Positions 7,075-8,121 of a stretch of DNA of 8,121 nucleotides are shown here, piece after piece; the first letter of the stretch is position 1; each line of letters opens with the position of its first letter. The stretch is from an uncultured Rothia sp. (GTDB lineage Bacteria > Actinomycetota > Actinomycetes > Actinomycetales > Micrococcaceae), in NCBI GenBank assembly GCA_937935205.1, contig CALGXU010000147.1, positions 1 to 8,121 of the forward strand, read 5' to 3'. The notes under the pieces were generated by a model. It searched no databases. It was not told the origin of the DNA and saw nothing but the letters and a program-made list of their open reading frames with translations. The position numbers were made by a program, and so were the translations under genes.

Positions 7075-7101
7075 GCGAATCTACCAATTTATTAATACCT
7101 T
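7067..7101 (-). promoter_or_regulatory. Putative Cascade operator: PAM and partial protospacer for the crRNA-like element
   Basis: On the minus strand AAG (7101-7099) stands in the PAM position next to GTATTAATAAATTGGTAGAT (7098-7079). The guide of the neighbouring degenerate repeat unit matches it at positions 1-5, 7-11 and 13, with mismatches at 6 and 12. A standard 32-bp protospacer would run to 7067 and include the -35 box (7074-7069) of the cse1 promoter. AAG is the canonical E. coli type I-E PAM. That Cascade binds here is inference. Confidence 0.7.
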
Positions 7102-7128
7102 TGATATTTTTAAGGTGTAGAGTAAAAA
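7101..7128 (+). promoter_or_regulatory. Possible cas3 promoter
   Basis: TTGATA (7101-7106) and TAAAAA (7123-7128) are separated by 16 bp and point toward cas3. The -35 matches five of six consensus bases, the -10 only four. Its -35 edge touches the putative Cascade PAM, so one bound complex could affect both directions. A transcript from here would run antisense through the degenerate repeat unit before cas3. TATAAA at 7182-7187 is another possible -10 without a -35 partner. Confidence 0.35.
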
Positions 7129-7141
7129 CGAAGCAACGGAA

Positions 7142-7169
7142 GCAGAATCCCCGCTAGCGCAGGGACCAC
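7142..7169 (-). repeat. Degenerate CRISPR repeat 2 (downstream, decayed handle)
   Basis: It is identical to the array repeat at 21 of 28 positions. The core TCCCCGCT and GCGC blocks (plus strand) are kept, and hairpin pairing survives with a G-U wobble. The handle part reads ATTCTGC in place of ATGAGCC. Confidence 0.85.
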
Positions 7170-7191
7170 ATCAACCAATTTTATAAATACT

Positions 7192-7220
7192 GGCTCATCC
7201 CCGTCTGCTTCGGGGAACAC
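7192..7220 (-). repeat. Degenerate CRISPR repeat 1 (intact handle, altered loop)
   Basis: The plus strand reads GGCTCATCCCC, then a changed 9-nt centre, then GGGGAACAC. Both flanks are identical to the array repeat. The centre is one base longer and closes a CCCCG/CGGGG stem with loop AAGCAGA. Confidence 0.95.
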
Positions 7221-7222
7221 AC

Positions 7223-7242
7223 GCCTCGCACCGCAGCGAGGC
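7223..7242. other. Inverted repeat between the degenerate repeats and cas3
   Basis: GCCTCGC (7223-7229) and GCGAGGC (7236-7242) form a perfect 7-bp stem with a 6-nt loop. It starts 2 bp from the degenerate repeat unit and ends 29 bp before the cas3 ATG. No T run follows on either strand. It could be a 5' hairpin of the crRNA-like transcript, a structure in the cas3 leader, or a regulator site. Confidence 0.6.
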
Positions 7243-7271
7243 ACACACTAGTCTACCGTCTAAGGAGAACC

Positions 7272-8121
7272 ATGGCACCCGCCCCTGAGCATCTTTCAAC
7301 ACCTGAAACGGCATCATTCTGGGCAAAAACAGGAGACAAGGACTCCCCCACCCGCGGCCTCTCACTCGTCCAGCACATGCTCGATGCCGGTTCTGTTGCC
7401 GCCCGACTCTGGGATACGTGGCTCGCCCCCGGCCTGCAGAAGCGATTCAGCGATCACCTCCACCTTTCCATGGAAGATACGCGCGCGCTCGTCTGCTGGC
7501 TCGCCGCCACCCACGACATGGGCAAAGCAACCCCCGAATTCTCCGGGCAGCTCGATGCACGACGCGACGAAAACCTCGCTATATACCGTCAGCGTATCGA
7601 GCAGCAGGACTTTGAGTTCCCTGAAGACCTTGTGACCCCCACTAGCGGTATGCGCTGCCCCCACAGTAAATACAGTCAAAGCATCCTCACTCACTTGCTC
7701 ACCAGCAATGTCGAGGGCATGCCGAGTGAAGTTGTTGAAACTCTCGCAAGTATTTCCGGCGCGCACCACGGCACGCCCGCAGACTACCGCCCTAATTCAG
7801 CAGATTTAAGCAACGTCATTTTGGAGCGCCTCTCCCCCAAATGGCATGCAGCGTGGCAGGAACTCTACAACATCACTCTGGAACGCTTCGGCGCGTCCTC
7901 AGCGTTGCAGCAGCTAGCACAGCACGGACGCACCATCCCCGTCTCCGTGCAATTCTGCATTACCGGTTTCGTCATCATGTCAGACTGGATTGCTTCAAAC
8001 CCTGATTTCTTCCCCATGGGAACCTTCGGTTCAGCCGAGCAGGAACAGCGAGCGTGCATCGGTTGGCAAGCGCTCGGGCTTGAACAGCGCTGGACTGCCG
8101 CGCTGGATACCACCCCTGACA
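7272..8121 (+). CDS. cas3: Cas3, type I-E nuclease-helicase, 5' part (runs off the window)
   Basis: Cas3 is recruited by target-bound Cascade, nicks the displaced strand and degrades it while moving 3' to 5' as an SF2 helicase. Only the first 283 codons are present, covering the N-terminal HD nuclease domain. Visible metal-site elements are H35 in LVQHMLDAG, the HD pair H81-D82 in ATHDMGKATPEF with K85, H165-H166 in ISGAHHGTPADY, and D238 in FVIMSDWIASN. The helicase motifs lie beyond the edge. The frame is open to the last base, with no stop. The ATG at 7272 has AAGGAG 4 nt upstream and gives the normal N-terminal length. The gene is transcribed divergently from the Cascade operon, the usual placement for type I-E cas3. 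Codons favour C in the third position. Confidence 0.97.
   Translation, partial: MAPAPEHLSTPETASFWAKTGDKDSPTRGLSLVQHMLDAGSVAARLWDTWLAPGLQKRFSDHLHLSMEDTRALVCWLAATHDMGKATPEFSGQLDARRDENLAIYRQRIEQQDFEFPEDLVTPTSGMRCPHSKYSQSILTHLLTSNVEGMPSEVVETLASISGAHHGTPADYRPNSADLSNVILERLSPKWHAAWQELYNITLERFGASSALQQLAQHGRTIPVSVQFCITGFVIMSDWIASNPDFFPMGTFGSAEQEQRACIGWQALGLEQRWTAALDTTPD

Larger units (their letters stand above)
7125..7220 (-). ncRNA. Putative CreR-like cas-regulating RNA (degenerate mini-CRISPR)
   Basis: Read on the minus strand, this is a one-spacer CRISPR unit. The first repeat (7220-7192) is 29 nt. Its outer 9 and 11 bases are identical to the array repeat; only the loop region differs. It keeps a CCCCG/CGGGG stem and the exact AUGAGCC handle. 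After one A comes a 21-nt guide (7190-7170). The second repeat (7169-7142) matches 21 of 28 array positions and keeps the CCCUGC/GCGGGG hairpin with one G-U pair, while its handle has decayed. A T5 run (7129-7125) may mark the 3' end. Conserved stems plus a guide matching the cse1 promoter suggest processing by Cas6e and repression of cas genes through Cascade. No clear promoter is visible; TAGACT at 7255-7250 is a weak -10 candidate. The alternative is a dying array remnant. Confidence 0.75.

Noticed and set aside
7032..7076. GCTTGA/TCAAGC inverted arms flanking the cse1 promoter as an operator
   Set aside because: Six-base arms about 33 bp apart are expected by chance, and one arm is part of the -35 region.
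6955..7271. A CreT-like small toxin gene paired with the degenerate repeat unit
   Set aside because: I found no short open frame with a ribosome site in this region. The guide's match to the cse1 promoter fits cas regulation without a toxin.
7362..7769. A 135-codon minus-strand open frame opposite cas3
   Set aside because: It covers the HD domain coding region of cas3 in antisense; the cas3 frame is clearly the real one.

Overview
The window holds most of one type I-E (E. coli-like) CRISPR-Cas locus. The Cas protein sequences, strong AGGAG-type ribosome sites, moderately high GC and a 28-nt repeat reading GTGTTCCCCG...GGGGATGAGCC suggest an actinomycete (Actinomycetota), plausibly a Rothia-like Micrococcales member. 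The taxonomic guess is inference; the subtype call is firm.

Layout, left to right. 1-540: a CRISPR array of nine repeats at an exact 61-bp period that continues past the left edge. 541-634: a short leader with a palindrome next to the first repeat. 635-1911: the adaptation genes cas2 and cas1, minus strand, overlapping by 4 nt. 1912-2024: a spacer with a strong intrinsic terminator facing leftward transcription. 2025-6897: the Cascade operon on the minus strand, cse1 (cas8e)-cse2-cas7e-cas5e-cas6e, tightly packed with several overlaps. 6898-7271: the divergent control region. 7272-8121: the 5' part of cas3 on the plus strand, holding the HD nuclease domain and cut by the window edge.

How it works together. 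Cas1-Cas2 insert new spacers beside the leader. The array is transcribed leftward and Cas6e cuts it at the repeat hairpins. Cse1, Cse2, Cas7e, Cas5e and Cas6e form Cascade on the crRNA, and Cas3 degrades DNA that Cascade has marked.

The most interesting part is the cas3-cse1 intergenic region. It contains a miniature degenerate CRISPR unit (7142-7220) in crRNA orientation on the minus strand: two diverged repeats that keep their hairpins, the first with an intact 5' handle, around a 21-nt guide. The guide matches DNA about 90 bp away, next to an AAG trinucleotide in the PAM position. Positions 1-5 and 7-11 pair, with mismatches exactly at 6 and 12, the positions that are flipped out and unpaired in type I-E Cascade. 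The target's 32-bp protospacer covers the -35 box of the best cse1 promoter candidate. This is what is expected of a CreR-type cas-regulating RNA that lets Cascade repress its own operon and monitor its own occupancy. It is inferred from sequence alone and needs experimental test.
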